Origin: [Mycobacterium] fortunisiensis
Lineage (GTDB): Bacteria > Actinomycetota > Actinomycetes > Mycobacteriales > Mycobacteriaceae
Assembly (NCBI RefSeq): GCF_019050325.1
Contig: NZ_VOMB01000020.1
Span: 1-64,000 of the forward strand
Direction: 5' to 3'
Length of the DNA stretch: 64,000 nucleotides
In this document: positions 1 through 8,408 of the stretch, one piece after another
Layout of the letters: each line of letters opens with the position of its first letter
Numbering within the stretch: position 1 is the first letter of the stretch
Notes under the pieces: generated by a model
What the model was told of the DNA's origin: nothing
Databases searched by the model: none
The model's input: the letters and a program-made list of their open reading frames with translations, nothing else
Position numbers and translations under genes: made by a program

Positions 1-110
1 CGGGAAAAAGAGCATGACCAAAAAACAACAAACAAAAACCACCAAACACACTATTGAGTTCTCAAACAACACGCCCGAGTTTGCCGCGCAGAAATCCCGC
101 GGCAAAAAGC
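1..110 (-). promoter_or_regulatory. 5' leader of an rRNA operon (pre-16S leader) running off the left edge
   Basis: On the minus strand, 50-71 reads as the conserved mycobacterial pre-16S leader segment (core TTTGAGAACTCAATAGTG). It is followed by a T-rich stretch and then by TGCTCTTTTTC at 4-14, which matches the boxA antitermination core TGCTCTTT. A GCGGC-TTTTT-GCCGC hairpin lies near 96-112. The rRNA genes themselves would start beyond base 1. The placement just after tyrS fits the rrnB operon that I recall for fast-growing mycobacteria. The leader identity is strong; the operon name is inferred from position. Confidence 0.8.
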
Positions 111-116
111 CGCTGA

Positions 117-122
117 ATCTTA
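117..122 (-). promoter_or_regulatory. candidate -10 box of the rRNA operon promoter
   Basis: On the minus strand, TAAGAT lies just upstream of the conserved rRNA leader. No good TTGACN box is visible 16-19 bases upstream, so the assignment is tentative. The start point would fall near base 110. Confidence 0.4.
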
Positions 123-136
123 CTGCGGACAGTGAG

Positions 137-163
137 AAGACCCACCGTAATGGGTGTCTCTCT
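137..163 (-). terminator. possible hairpin terminator after tyrS
   Basis: On the minus strand, ACCCA-TTACGG-TGGGT (140-155) is followed by the pyrimidine run CTTCTC. It lies between the tyrS stop codon and the rRNA promoter, where a terminator would insulate the two units. The stem is only 5 bp, so the call is weak. Confidence 0.35.
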
Positions 164-297
164 CGGATTTCGTCTTCGCTCTCCGGCGCTTGTCCGTGTC
201 GCTCTGACCTGGAATAAGTTACGTGAGCACCAACAGCGAGTCAAATCGCCTGGTCACTGCGACGTTTCCCCAGGTCAGAACCGGGGCGCCGGTTGGC

Positions 298-1584
298 CTA
301 GGCGCCCGTGCGCTCGACGCCGGCGATGTGCCGCTTGCCACGTCGCAACACGAGCCAACGATCATGCAGAAAGTCCGAATGCTGTGGTATCCACTCGTCG
401 CTTTCGATGCGAATGTTGTTCACGTAGACCCCGCCTTCGGCGATGGTGCGACGCGCGGCGCCCTTGCTGTTCACCAATTCCGTAGCCACCAACAAATCGG
501 TGATCGAGTCCGGGCCGCCCGGTTTCAGCTGCGCCACCTGCCCATTGCTGGCCTCGCGCAGTGCCGCAGCCAGGGTGGATGCGTCGAGCTCGGCCAACTC
601 TGCCCGGCCGAACAGCGCCTGGCTGGCCAACTCGACGGCCTTTGTCGCCTCTTCGCCGTGCACCAAATTGGTGAGTTCACGTGCCAGTCGCTTCTGTGCG
701 GCGCGCTCGTGCGCACGGTTTTTCGTGGCGTCCTCGAGCTCGGCGACCTCGTCGGCGGTCAGGAAGGTGAACCAGCGCAGGTAGCCGATCACGTCGGCAT
801 CGGCTGTGTTCACGAAGTACTGGTACCAGGCGTAGGGGCTGGTCATCTCCGGATCGAGCCACAGGTTGCCACCCCCGGTCGACTTGCCGAATTTCTTGCC
901 CTCGGAGTCGGTGACCAGCGGGGTGGTCATGGCATGCACGGTCGCGCCGGCCTTCTGACGCACCAACCGGACGCCGGCCACGATGTTGCCCCACTGGTCG
1001 GACCCGCCGATCTGCAACGCACAGCCGTGCCGCTGATGCAGCTCGACGAAGTCGTTGGCCTGCAGCAGCATGTAGCTGAACTCGGTGTACGAGATGCCGT
1101 CGCCCTCGAGCCGGCGCCGCACCGTCTCCCGGTCGAGCATCACGTTGACCGAGAAGTATTTGCCCAGGTCACGCAAGAATTCGATCGCGGAAAGCCGGCT
1201 GGTCCAGCTGAGGTTGTTCTCGACGATGGCCCCGGTCGCGGTGTCGTCGAACTCGACGAAGCGCTCCAGCTGTCCACGGATGCGGCCGGCCCAGTCGGCG
1301 ACGGTGTCCGCGGTGTTGAGGGTGCGCTCACCCGTGTCGCGGGGGTCGCCGATCATTCCGGTGGCCCCGCCGGCCAGCACGATCGGGCGGTGCCCGGCGC
1401 GCTGGAACCGGCGCAGCGTGAGCAGTGGCACCAGGTGGCCGGCGTGCAAGCTGGGCGCGGTCGGGTCGAAGCCCGAGTAGACGGTCATGGGTCCGTCGGC
1501 CAGGTCTTTCGCCAGGGCATCGCGGTCGGTCGACTGCGCGATCAGCCCACGCCAGTCCAGCTCATCGAGAATTCCCATGCTCAT
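298..1584 (-). CDS. tyrS: tyrosyl-tRNA synthetase
   Basis: Charges tRNA-Tyr with tyrosine in the cytoplasm. It is a class I synthetase: the HIGH-type signature appears as HAGH in [14 protein letters not shown], and the KMSKS-type loop as KFGKST. The C-terminal S4-like RNA-binding region ([18 protein letters not shown]) is present, and the protein ends at full family length (about 424-428 aa). I chose the ATG at 1584 (MSMGILDEL), which matches the usual mycobacterial N-terminus; ATGs at 1596 and 1578 are also in frame. The gene is transcribed toward the rRNA operon and sits 27 bases after mpg on the same strand. Confidence 0.97.
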   Translation of the reverse strand: MSMGILDELDWRGLIAQSTDRDALAKDLADGPMTVYSGFDPTAPSLHAGHLVPLLTLRRFQRAGHRPIVLAGGATGMIGDPRDTGERTLNTADTVADWAGRIRGQLERFVEFDDTATGAIVENNLSWTSRLSAIEFLRDLGKYFSVNVMLDRETVRRRLEGDGISYTEFSYMLLQANDFVELHQRHGCALQIGGSDQWGNIVAGVRLVRQKAGATVHAMTTPLVTDSEGKKFGKSTGGGNLWLDPEMTSPYAWYQYFVNTADADVIGYLRWFTFLTADEVAELEDATKNRAHERAAQKRLARELTNLVHGEEATKAVELASQALFGRAELAELDASTLAAALREASNGQVAQLKPGGPDSITDLLVATELVNSKGAARRTIAEGGVYVNNIRIESDEWIPQHSDFLHDRWLVLRRGKRHIAGVERTGA

Positions 1585-1611
1585 GACGACGATCATGCCG
1601 CATTGCCGACC

Positions 1612-2223
1612 TCAATCACTGGCACCCGGTACCGGGGCGCGCGGGCTGCGTCGATACGCCGAAACCTCGGCCCGGTCGGCCAGCCAGAACCGCCACCGCC
1701 GGTCGGCGGCCTGGCTCACCCCGACCCGTGGACCGTCCACCGCCGCGAGGGCCTCCCCCAGTTGCAGCCGCACCGGACTGTCGGCGGCGAACAGGTCAAT
1801 TCCGTTGTCGTCCATGGCGATTCCGAGGGCCGAACACAGATTTCCCGGCCCCCGCGCCAATGCACCCGGCCGCACCGCGGGCCCGCGACGCTGCTGGGCC
1901 GTCAGACCGCCGTCGGCGATGGCCGCCGCGCGCAGCAGGACCGCGCCGGCGACTCCGTCGTAACCGCACACCACGTTGGCGCACACATGAATGCCGTGGC
2001 TGCGGTAGGTGTAGAGGCGTCCGGGCGGGCCGAACATCACGAGATTGCGCCCGCTCGGGCCACGATACGAATGCGCGGCGGCGTCGGGCCAGGGACCATC
2101 CGGCGGACCTCCGTAGGCCTCGACCTCGACGATGACGGCGCTCACGCCACGGCCGGTCAGCTCGGCTCCCAGCAGTCGGCGGGCTGCCGGCAACGGATCT
2201 CCGGTCAGCAGCTCAGCTCCCAC
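1612..2223 (-). CDS. mpg: 3-methyladenine DNA glycosylase (AAG/Mpg family)
   Basis: Removes alkylated purines in base-excision repair. AAG-family motifs are visible: EVEAYGG with the catalytic Glu, [37 protein letters not shown] and [10 protein letters not shown] chose the GTG at 2223, giving 203 aa; this matches the length I recall for the M. tuberculosis homologue, and its [10 protein letters not shown] start aligns with that N-terminus. Longer in-frame starts would overlap the divergent ABC gene. No Shine-Dalgarno is obvious; CAGAAT lies 7 bases before the GTG, so a leaderless message is possible. Neighbour of tyrS, as in M. tuberculosis. Confidence 0.93.
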   Translation of the reverse strand: MGAELLTGDPLPAARRLLGAELTGRGVSAVIVEVEAYGGPPDGPWPDAAAHSYRGPSGRNLVMFGPPGRLYTYRSHGIHVCANVVCGYDGVAGAVLLRAAAIADGGLTAQQRRGPAVRPGALARGPGNLCSALGIAMDDNGIDLFAADSPVRLQLGEALAAVDGPRVGVSQAADRRWRFWLADRAEVSAYRRSPRAPVPGASD

Positions 2224-2255
2224 CCGAGCGATTCTGCCCGTGCCGACAACCGCCG

Positions 2256-2284
2256 TTGACACCGGCCACATCGGCGCGCAGTAT
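2256..2284 (+). promoter_or_regulatory. sigma-A-like, probably leaderless promoter for the ABC exporter
   Basis: TTGACA (2256-2261), a 17-base spacer, then CAGTAT (2279-2284). The ATG at 2292 starts 7 bases later, so the transcript would begin at or next to the start codon. Confidence 0.5.
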
Positions 2285-2291
2285 TCATCAC

Positions 2292-3065
2292 ATGATGACT
2301 TCATCGGACGATGAATTCTCGGCCGGGTCCGACGCCTGCGCCGTCACGATCACCGGACTGCAGGTCAACCGGGGTGGCCGGGCGGCGATTCGCGACCTGA
2401 GCGTGCGGATCAACCGCGGCGCGATCACCGGTCTGCTGGGGCCGTCCGGGTGCGGCAAAACCACGTTGATGCGCAGCATCGTCGGGACCCAGATCATCGC
2501 CGCGGGCACCGTCACCGTGCTCGGGCTGCCTGCCGGTTCGTCGCCCCTGCGCCACCGGGTCGGTTACGTCACCCAGGACCCGACGATCTACAACGACCTG
2601 CGGGTGATCGACAACGTGCGGTACTTCGCCGCGCTGTACGGCACCTCGGCCGACGCGGCCACGGCCGCGATCGAATCCGTCGGGCTCGACGATCACCGCA
2701 ACGCCTACTGCGCCAACCTGTCCGGCGGCCAGCGCACCCGGGTCTCACTGGCCTGCGCGCTGGTGGCCGAACCCGAACTCCTCGTGCTCGACGAACCCAC
2801 CGTCGGGCTGGACCCCGTGTTGCGGGTGGATTTGTGGGAACAGTTCCGCCGGCTCGCGGCCCAGGGCACGACACTGCTGGTCTCCAGCCACGTCATGGAC
2901 GAGGCCGACCATTGCGGCGATCTGCTGCTGATGCGCGAGGGCCGACTACTCGCCCACACCACCCCCGACGAGCTACGGAAGGACACGGCATGCACGTCCC
3001 TGGAGGAAGCGTTTCTCACCGTGATCCGGCGCGACACCAACGCCGGGCGCAGCCCAGCCGGCTGA
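2292..3065 (+). CDS. ABC transporter ATP-binding protein
   Basis: Nucleotide-binding subunit of an ABC-2 type exporter. Walker A ([11 protein letters not shown]), signature ([12 protein letters not shown]), Walker B ([13 protein letters not shown]) and the switch His ([12 protein letters not shown]) are all intact, so it should hydrolyse ATP. The start is the first of two consecutive ATGs (2292), just after a promoter-like sequence; an ATG at 2256 would lie inside the -35 box. It overlaps the permease gene by 76 bases and is followed by a TetR regulator, so the three genes form one unit. This corresponds to the Rv1687c-Rv1685c arrangement as I recall it. Substrate unknown. Confidence 0.93.
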   Translation: MMTSSDDEFSAGSDACAVTITGLQVNRGGRAAIRDLSVRINRGAITGLLGPSGCGKTTLMRSIVGTQIIAAGTVTVLGLPAGSSPLRHRVGYVTQDPTIYNDLRVIDNVRYFAALYGTSADAATAAIESVGLDDHRNAYCANLSGGQRTRVSLACALVAEPELLVLDEPTVGLDPVLRVDLWEQFRRLAAQGTTLLVSSHVMDEADHCGDLLLMREGRLLAHTTPDELRKDTACTSLEEAFLTVIRRDTNAGRSPAG

Positions 3066-3817
3066 GCCCCGCGCCCTTCCTGGCCACCACGGCCCGCATC
3101 CTGCGACAACTGGCCGCCGATCACCGCAGCGTGGCGATGATCGTGGTGGTACCCAGCCTGATCATCGCCCTGATGTACTTCATGTTCGACAACGTGCCCC
3201 ACGCACCGGGTCAGCCCACCCCGTTCAACAACGCCTGCCTGATCATGCTCGGGGTCTTCCCGCTGATCGCGATGTTCCTGATCACCTCGATCACCATGCA
3301 GCGCGAACGCGCGTCGGGCACCCTCGAACGCATCCTGACCACGCCGCTGCGGCGCTTCGACCTGCTGGCCGCCTACGGCACCGCGTTCTCGATCGCCGCG
3401 GCCGCCCAAGCCACTCTGGCCTGCGTCGTCTCGTTCTGGTTCCTCGGGCTCGACACGGCCGGCAGCCCCGCCCTGGTGTTCTCGATCGCCATCATCAACG
3501 CCGTGCTCGGCGTCGGACTCGGTCTGCTGTGCAGCGCGTTCGCCCGCACCGAATTCCAAGCCGTGCAGTTCATGCCGCTGGTCATCGCGCCCCAACTGCT
3601 CTTGTGCGGCATCCTGGTGCCCCGGGCCGCGCTGCCGGACTGGCTGCAGTGGATCAGTAACGTACTGCCGGCGAGTTACGCACTCGAAGCGCTGCAGCAG
3701 GTCGGCGCCCACCCGCAAATGACCGCCATCGCGGCCCGCGACATCGGCATCGTGGTGGGCTTCGCGGTACTGGCGCTGTGTCTGGCGGCGGCCACCTTGA
3801 GAAGACGAACCCCCTAG
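2990..3817 (+). CDS. ABC-2 type transporter permease
   Basis: Membrane subunit paired with the upstream ATPase. After a cytoplasmic lead (FLATTARILRQLAADHRS) there are about six hydrophobic segments, beginning MIVVVPSLIIALMYFMF and including LIMLGVFPLIAMFLIT. The ABC-2 signature region (ERASGTLERILTTPLRRFDL) is present. The only standard start before the first helix is ATG 2990, inside the ATPase gene; a later GTG or ATG would remove the N-terminal lead. The coding frame is certain, the start is not. It ends 7 bases before the TetR gene. Confidence 0.88.
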   Translation: MHVPGGSVSHRDPARHQRRAQPSRLSPAPFLATTARILRQLAADHRSVAMIVVVPSLIIALMYFMFDNVPHAPGQPTPFNNACLIMLGVFPLIAMFLITSITMQRERASGTLERILTTPLRRFDLLAAYGTAFSIAAAAQATLACVVSFWFLGLDTAGSPALVFSIAIINAVLGVGLGLLCSAFARTEFQAVQFMPLVIAPQLLLCGILVPRAALPDWLQWISNVLPASYALEALQQVGAHPQMTAIAARDIGIVVGFAVLALCLAAATLRRRTP

Positions 3818-3824
3818 GACGATC

Positions 3825-4454
3825 GTGACCATCAAGACGACGACCGGCAACACCGAACGCAAGCGACCCGGCCGGCCCGCCGGCCCCTCGGACAAACGCG
3901 ACCGCATCCTGACCAGTGCCCGAGAACTGTTCGCCCGCAACGGGTTCGACAAAACCTCCATCCGTGCAATCGCGGCCTCCGCCGGCGTCGACGCCGCCCT
4001 GGTACACCACTACTTCGGCACCAAGACCCAGCTGTTCGCCGCCGCGATCCACATCCCCATCGACCCGATGACCGTGCTCGGCAAGCTGCGCGAGGTCCCA
4101 GTGGCACAGATCGGGCACACGCTGCCGTCAATCCTTTTGCCACTGTGGGATTCCGAGATCGGCAAGGGATTCGTGGCCACCCTGCGCTCGATCTTGGCCG
4201 GCAACGACGTATCGCTCGTGCGGTCGTTCCTGCAGGAGATCATCGTCGGCGAGATCGGCCCCCGGGTGGACAACCCGGCCGGCAGCGCCCGGACCCGAAT
4301 CCAGTTCGTCGCCTCGCAACTGGTCGGGGTCGCGATGGCCCGCTACATCCTGGAGCTGGAGCCCTTCGCCTCACTGCCGGTGGACCAGATCGTCGAGACC
4401 ATCGCGCCCACCCTGCAGCGCTACCTGACCGGCGACCTACCCGGACTCGGCTGA
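3825..4454 (+). CDS. TetR family transcriptional regulator
   Basis: N-terminal helix-turn-helix at about residues 25-70 (RILTSARELFARNGFDKTSI ... VHHYFGTKTQLF), followed by a helical ligand-binding domain. The GTG start at 3825 has AGGA 5 bases upstream. It sits 7 bases after the exporter permease, so it probably represses its own exporter operon in response to the exported compound; this is inferred from position. Its last 18 bases overlap the convergent Trm112-like gene. Confidence 0.92.
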   Translation: MTIKTTTGNTERKRPGRPAGPSDKRDRILTSARELFARNGFDKTSIRAIAASAGVDAALVHHYFGTKTQLFAAAIHIPIDPMTVLGKLREVPVAQIGHTLPSILLPLWDSEIGKGFVATLRSILAGNDVSLVRSFLQEIIVGEIGPRVDNPAGSARTRIQFVASQLVGVAMARYILELEPFASLPVDQIVETIAPTLQRYLTGDLPGLG

Positions 4455-4658
4455 CCCGGCCAGCTCCAACAGCCTGCGATGCTCGGCGTCGTCATCGATG
4501 GCAACCGCCTCGTCGATCAGCAGCACCGGGATGCCGTCCTCGATGCGGTAGGCCCGCCGCAGCCGCGGGTTGTACAGCCACTCTGACCCGGCGAGCAGCA
4601 ACGGACCACGGTCTTGCGGGCAGACCAGGATGCTGAGGAGCTTGTCGTCGACCACCAC
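4437..4658 (-). CDS. Trm112-like small protein
   Basis: A 73-aa protein of the Trm112/YcaR family. LSILVCPQDRGPL and the DGIPVLLIDEA signature are clear. Family members often carry a four-cysteine zinc site and activate methyltransferases. Only one cysteine (C13) remains here, so zinc binding is doubtful. It is the last gene of a minus-strand unit that starts with the hydrolase/acyl-CoA-synthetase-like fusion, and it overlaps the convergent TetR gene. Confidence 0.85.
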   Translation of the reverse strand: MVVDDKLLSILVCPQDRGPLLLAGSEWLYNPRLRRAYRIEDGIPVLLIDEAVAIDDDAEHRRLLELAGSAESG

Positions 4659-4664
4659 GTGACG

Positions 4665-5207
4665 CTAGCCCAGCGGGATCTGGATGCCGCCACTCGGGCC
4701 GGGCTGGGGCCCGGCCCCGCCCGGCAAGGGCGCGATACCGGCCGGGAACTGGCCGACCCCGGGATTGAGACCGCTCTGCTGCGGAACCTGGGCGGCGCTG
4801 GACCGGGCCTGCAACTTCCGCTGATAGGCCAGGGTGTTCTTCAGGGCTTTGATGAGCGGAACCTGGTTGGGGCGCTTGTCGAGCGCCGCGGTGATGGCTT
4901 CCCGGTTGGCATTCGAGGGCTTGTAGCCCTGTTGACGCAGCTTCAGGATGTCGTGGATCAGCTGGGAGATCTGGCCGCCGCCCTCGCCGGTGTCGTACTC
5001 CGAGGCCACGACGGACAACGCCTGATCGGCGGTCATCTGCGGGGCCGCCGGCGCATCGGCGCCCGGCGCATCCGCCTGGGCCGACGGCTCGGCCGGATCG
5101 GCGGTGGCTGCCGGACTTCCCAGCAGCAGTCCCAGGACCAGCGCACTTGCCAGCATCGGAGCAGTGACGGCCCGCAGCCGGCGATGCCTGTCTGATCCCG
5201 GTGCCAT
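4665..5207 (-). CDS. small secreted Ala/Pro-rich protein of unknown function
   Basis: A 180-aa protein. A basic N-terminus (RHRRLRA) is followed by a hydrophobic signal segment (APMLASALVLGLLLGSPAA) and a likely signal-peptidase site near ATADP, so it is probably exported. The middle (about 60-130) is a predicted helical region; the C-terminus is rich in Gly and Pro. I recognise no family. The ATG at 5207 is preceded by GGAGG and shares its A with the stop codon of the upstream gene (TGATG), so translation is coupled to that large enzyme. This suggests a related envelope or lipid role, which is inference only. Confidence 0.8.
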   Translation of the reverse strand: MAPGSDRHRRLRAVTAPMLASALVLGLLLGSPAATADPAEPSAQADAPGADAPAAPQMTADQALSVVASEYDTGEGGGQISQLIHDILKLRQQGYKPSNANREAITAALDKRPNQVPLIKALKNTLAYQRKLQARSSAAQVPQQSGLNPGVGQFPAGIAPLPGGAGPQPGPSGGIQIPLG

Positions 5208-8200
5208 CAATCCTCCAGTGGTTGCGCCGTCTGCCGGAGCCTAACAGCGCCGGCCGCGGTCAGCTTCTTATACGTACCGGTATCGGCATCGAGGTACCAG
5301 CAGTTACGTCGGCCGGGCTTGGGGATGCCGGCGGCCCGCAGCGGCGCGACGAGCGGCCGGTACGTCGCACCCAGTTTCATGTCGGCCACCACGTGCACCA
5401 CGTCGGGCGGATTACCGACGGCCAGATCCTCCAACGCGAGTGAGAGATCGGCCGTCGGGACACTGCCACCGGGCCGCAGCGCCAGCGCCGTCACCGCCAG
5501 CTGCCGACCGTCCACCTCGACGCCGTAGGTCACCGCCATGTCGACCGCACCCAGGCGGCCGACCGCATCGTTGACGCTGGTGGCGAACACCGGCCCGCGT
5601 TCCGTACGGATCACCGCACCCCGGTTGTCCACCAGCCAGTAGTCACCGTCCTCGTCGCGCCGGAACAGGAACTCGGTGGACACCCAGGTATCGGCCGGGG
5701 CAAACACGCCCCGCTTGACCACGGCGGTGGGATCGACCGGACCACGCGGATGGGCCAGCAGCACACCGACCTCGTTGGCCTCCGCCTTGCGCACGAAACC
5801 CTGTTCGTCCTCCAGGATCAGGTCGTCGTCGGGGTCGTAGGCAGCCAGTTCGACCGTGCCGCCACCGGGCAGCGGACGCCCCTTGCTGCCGATCTTGGCG
5901 CCGGCGACGTTGGCCAGTACGGCCTGCCCGTCAGTGGTGGCGAAGAACTCCACCACCTGGGCCGGCTCGAAGACGTCGACCACCCGCTTCCACAACCCGG
6001 CCGGCATGCCCGAACCGATGAACAACCGCACCGGATGGCTGCCCGTCAGCGAGAACGACGGATCGTCGATGACCTCGCGCAACATCGCCCAGGTGTAGGA
6101 GACGACGGTGACCCCGTACTGCCGGATCTCCTGCAGGAAACGGTCGGGCTGCAGTCCGCGCGACAACGCGATGCGCGAACCACCGACGACGGCCCCACCC
6201 AGGCTGACCAGCAGACCCGATTGATGATGCAGCGGGGTGAGACAGTACACCGTGTCACCGCGGCCCAGGTTCGCCGCCGATGCGGTGCCGAACGCCGACA
6301 GCGCCCAGCGGAAATTGGTGATCTGCCGGGCCACGAGCTCACCGCCGACCTCACTGAACGCGACGAAGGCCAGGTCGCGGGCCAGCCCCGGGTTGGGCCG
6401 ATACCAGCCGGGCAGCTCGACGGCATCCGGGTCGATCTTCTCCATGTCGATGACGTCGGCATCTTCGGGCAGATGCAGGTCGCGGCTCTCACCGCTGTGC
6501 ACACCGAGCGGCCCGCCGCTGTGCACACCGAGCGGCCCGCCGCTGTGCACACCGAGCGGCCCGCCGGTACCCAGCACCAGCACCCGCACATCCAATTCCC
6601 GCGCCACATCGAGGTGGCTCGGGTCGGCGATGATCTCGGCCACCCCGCCCAGGCGGGCGGCCTCGGCCAGATCCGCCTCGGGCAACAGCACCGCCACCGC
6701 GCCCAACCGGGACAGCGCCGCGATCGCGACCAACGCGCTGGGCCGGGTGTCCATCAGGACACCGACCCGGGCGCCCTGGCGTACCCCGACCTCGATCAGG
6801 CCGCGCACCACGTTGTTGATCCGGCGGTCCACCGCCTCATAGGTGTGCACCCGGCCGTCGAACAGCAGCGCCTCACCGTTGGGGGCGCTGCGCGCCTGCT
6901 CGCTCATGATCCGGCCCAGTGAGATCCGGGTGTGGTCGTTCACCTGGCCCAACCGGGCCAGCCTGGGCAGCGTGCGCGCGGTCTCGATGACCAGCGTGCG
7001 CGCATTCTTGTTCGCCGTCACCAACGCGTCGGCCGCCGAGCGGGCCACGCCGAACGCCATCTCGGTGGCGGCGGTGGCGCCATGGGTGACCCGGGTGGAG
7101 AACGAAACTCCGCCTTCGGGGTGATCGACGGGCGGCGATCCCATGGGCACCACGCCCTCGGGCATCTCTTCTCCGGCAAGCCATTTCACCCACTTGGCCA
7201 CTGTGGGCCAGGTCTGGCTCGACGCCTTGGAACCCACCACCAGGCCGAAATGGCCTGCCCTGATCAGATATTCGTAGACATCGGCATCGGGCGCGGCCCG
7301 CTTGATACCGCGCACCGCCGCCGGTTGCCCGATGTCGTCGACCTCGCCGACCACCGCGAGGATCGGGCAGTCGATGTCGGACAGCGTGACCAGGTCACCG
7401 TGGACCGAGAAACCGCCGGTGATCATCCGGTTGTGTGCGATGAACTGCTTGAGGAGCTCGGAGATGGCCGGTCCCGACCACGCGATCCAGCCTTCCGAGG
7501 ACAGGAACCGACGCTGCTGCTCGCGCGGCAGCAGGGCTTCGCGGTCGTGCAGCTGTCGTAGGAAGTCCAGCCGCGACTGCGCGGTCTTGATCGGGTCGAG
7601 CATCTGAAAACCGGTGCGGGCCAACCATCCCGGGATGTCGATGCGGCTGAAGACGTGATCGGCCATGAAGTCCGCCGCACCGGCGGCCACCCCGGCCGGA
7701 AGGTTCATCGGCAACGCCGCCAGGGTGTCCACCGGGGCGCCGAAGGCGATGATGCTGGCCAGATCCTTGGAACGTCGGTAGGCCGCGGCCTGGTAGGCGA
7801 ACATGCCGCCCTGGGAGTAGCCGGCCAGGTGCACATCGCGACCGGTGACCTCTTTGACGATGTCGATGGCCTCCGACAGCGCCACCACGTGGTCGGCGAG
7901 GTTGCGTTGCATGCCGCCCTCGACCTTGTCCGGCGAGCCGAAATCGATCACCCACGGATCGATGCCCGCGGCGTGCAGGATGCCGACCGCGCCCTCGTCG
8001 CGGGTCACGTCCCACATGTCGGCCGACATCATCATCGGGTGCACCATCAGCACCGGGGGCCGTGGGCTCTGGGCGCCGGGGCGGACATCCGGCGGGAAGT
8101 ACCGCCGCAGCCGGTACATCGGCACGCTCTGGATGATCTGGAAGGGCGACGGGACCGCGCCGGTCTCCAGGCCGCCGTAACGCAGCACCTCCAGGCCGTT

Positions 8201-8269
8201 CTGCGCGGTTGCCAGCAACCGCTCAACCGGTCTGGTCACTGCCGAGAAATCCACCAGCCTGCTCCCCAC
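5207..8269 (-). CDS. PHA-synthase-like alpha/beta hydrolase fused to an acyl-CoA-synthetase-like domain
   Basis: A 1020-aa protein resembling Rv1683, which is described as a combined lipase/acyl-CoA synthase. Residues 1 to about 360 form a PHA synthase/PhaC-type hydrolase with nucleophile Ser152 in GYSQGG (PhaC enzymes use Cys). Residues about 440-1020 resemble the AMP-forming ANL fold (ALLFDGRVHTYEAVDRRINN and so on). The usual TSGTTGxPK loop is replaced by FSEVGGELVAR, and the YxTGD motif by STEFLFRRDEDG, so adenylation is doubtful. Three copies of GGPLGVHS come from a 24-bp tandem repeat. It is first in an operon with a secreted protein and a Trm112-like gene. Confidence 0.9.
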   Translation of the reverse strand: MGSRLVDFSAVTRPVERLLATAQNGLEVLRYGGLETGAVPSPFQIIQSVPMYRLRRYFPPDVRPGAQSPRPPVLMVHPMMMSADMWDVTRDEGAVGILHAAGIDPWVIDFGSPDKVEGGMQRNLADHVVALSEAIDIVKEVTGRDVHLAGYSQGGMFAYQAAAYRRSKDLASIIAFGAPVDTLAALPMNLPAGVAAGAADFMADHVFSRIDIPGWLARTGFQMLDPIKTAQSRLDFLRQLHDREALLPREQQRRFLSSEGWIAWSGPAISELLKQFIAHNRMITGGFSVHGDLVTLSDIDCPILAVVGEVDDIGQPAAVRGIKRAAPDADVYEYLIRAGHFGLVVGSKASSQTWPTVAKWVKWLAGEEMPEGVVPMGSPPVDHPEGGVSFSTRVTHGATAATEMAFGVARSAADALVTANKNARTLVIETARTLPRLARLGQVNDHTRISLGRIMSEQARSAPNGEALLFDGRVHTYEAVDRRINNVVRGLIEVGVRQGARVGVLMDTRPSALVAIAALSRLGAVAVLLPEADLAEAARLGGVAEIIADPSHLDVARELDVRVLVLGTGGPLGVHSGGPLGVHSGGPLGVHSGESRDLHLPEDADVIDMEKIDPDAVELPGWYRPNPGLARDLAFVAFSEVGGELVARQITNFRWALSAFGTASAANLGRGDTVYCLTPLHHQSGLLVSLGGAVVGGSRIALSRGLQPDRFLQEIRQYGVTVVSYTWAMLREVIDDPSFSLTGSHPVRLFIGSGMPAGLWKRVVDVFEPAQVVEFFATTDGQAVLANVAGAKIGSKGRPLPGGGTVELAAYDPDDDLILEDEQGFVRKAEANEVGVLLAHPRGPVDPTAVVKRGVFAPADTWVSTEFLFRRDEDGDYWLVDNRGAVIRTERGPVFATSVNDAVGRLGAVDMAVTYGVEVDGRQLAVTALALRPGGSVPTADLSLALEDLAVGNPPDVVHVVADMKLGATYRPLVAPLRAAGIPKPGRRNCWYLDADTGTYKKLTAAGAVRLRQTAQPLED
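6492..6563. repeat. 24-bp tandem repeat, three identical copies, in frame
   Basis: The unit ccgctgtgcacaccgagcgg plus cccg occurs three times without mismatch (6492-6515, 6516-6539, 6540-6563). On the minus strand it encodes GGPLGVHS repeated inside the synthetase-like domain. Because 24 is a multiple of 3, copy-number changes would keep the frame. Confidence 0.95.
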
Positions 8270-8394
8270 ATGACAACTCCACCCGACCCCCGATTGACCT
8301 GGCCATCATGGCACAACAGCAACCGATCACCGACTCGGTCGCCTCGACCCCGGTGGTGGCCCCATGCGGTGCCCGCACCGGGGCCGCCGGACGA

Positions 8395-8400
8395 TAGGGT
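8395..8400 (+). promoter_or_regulatory. candidate -10 box for the ABC-F gene
   Basis: TAGGGT (TANNNT type) ends 8 bases before the ATG at 8409, and there is no Shine-Dalgarno. This is the pattern of a leaderless or near-leaderless message. Confidence 0.4.
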
Positions 8401-8408
8401 CTGCGACG

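Noticed and set aside
223..2259. Long open frame on the plus strand over tyrS and mpg
   Set aside because: Antisense to two clear genes; long frames opposite GC-rich genes are common and it has no recognisable domain.
6492..6563. CRISPR array
   Set aside because: Three adjacent 24-bp units without spacers, in frame inside a gene.
5207..8269. Two separate genes (hydrolase and synthetase)
   Set aside because: A single uninterrupted frame links both domains, as in the M. tuberculosis relative.
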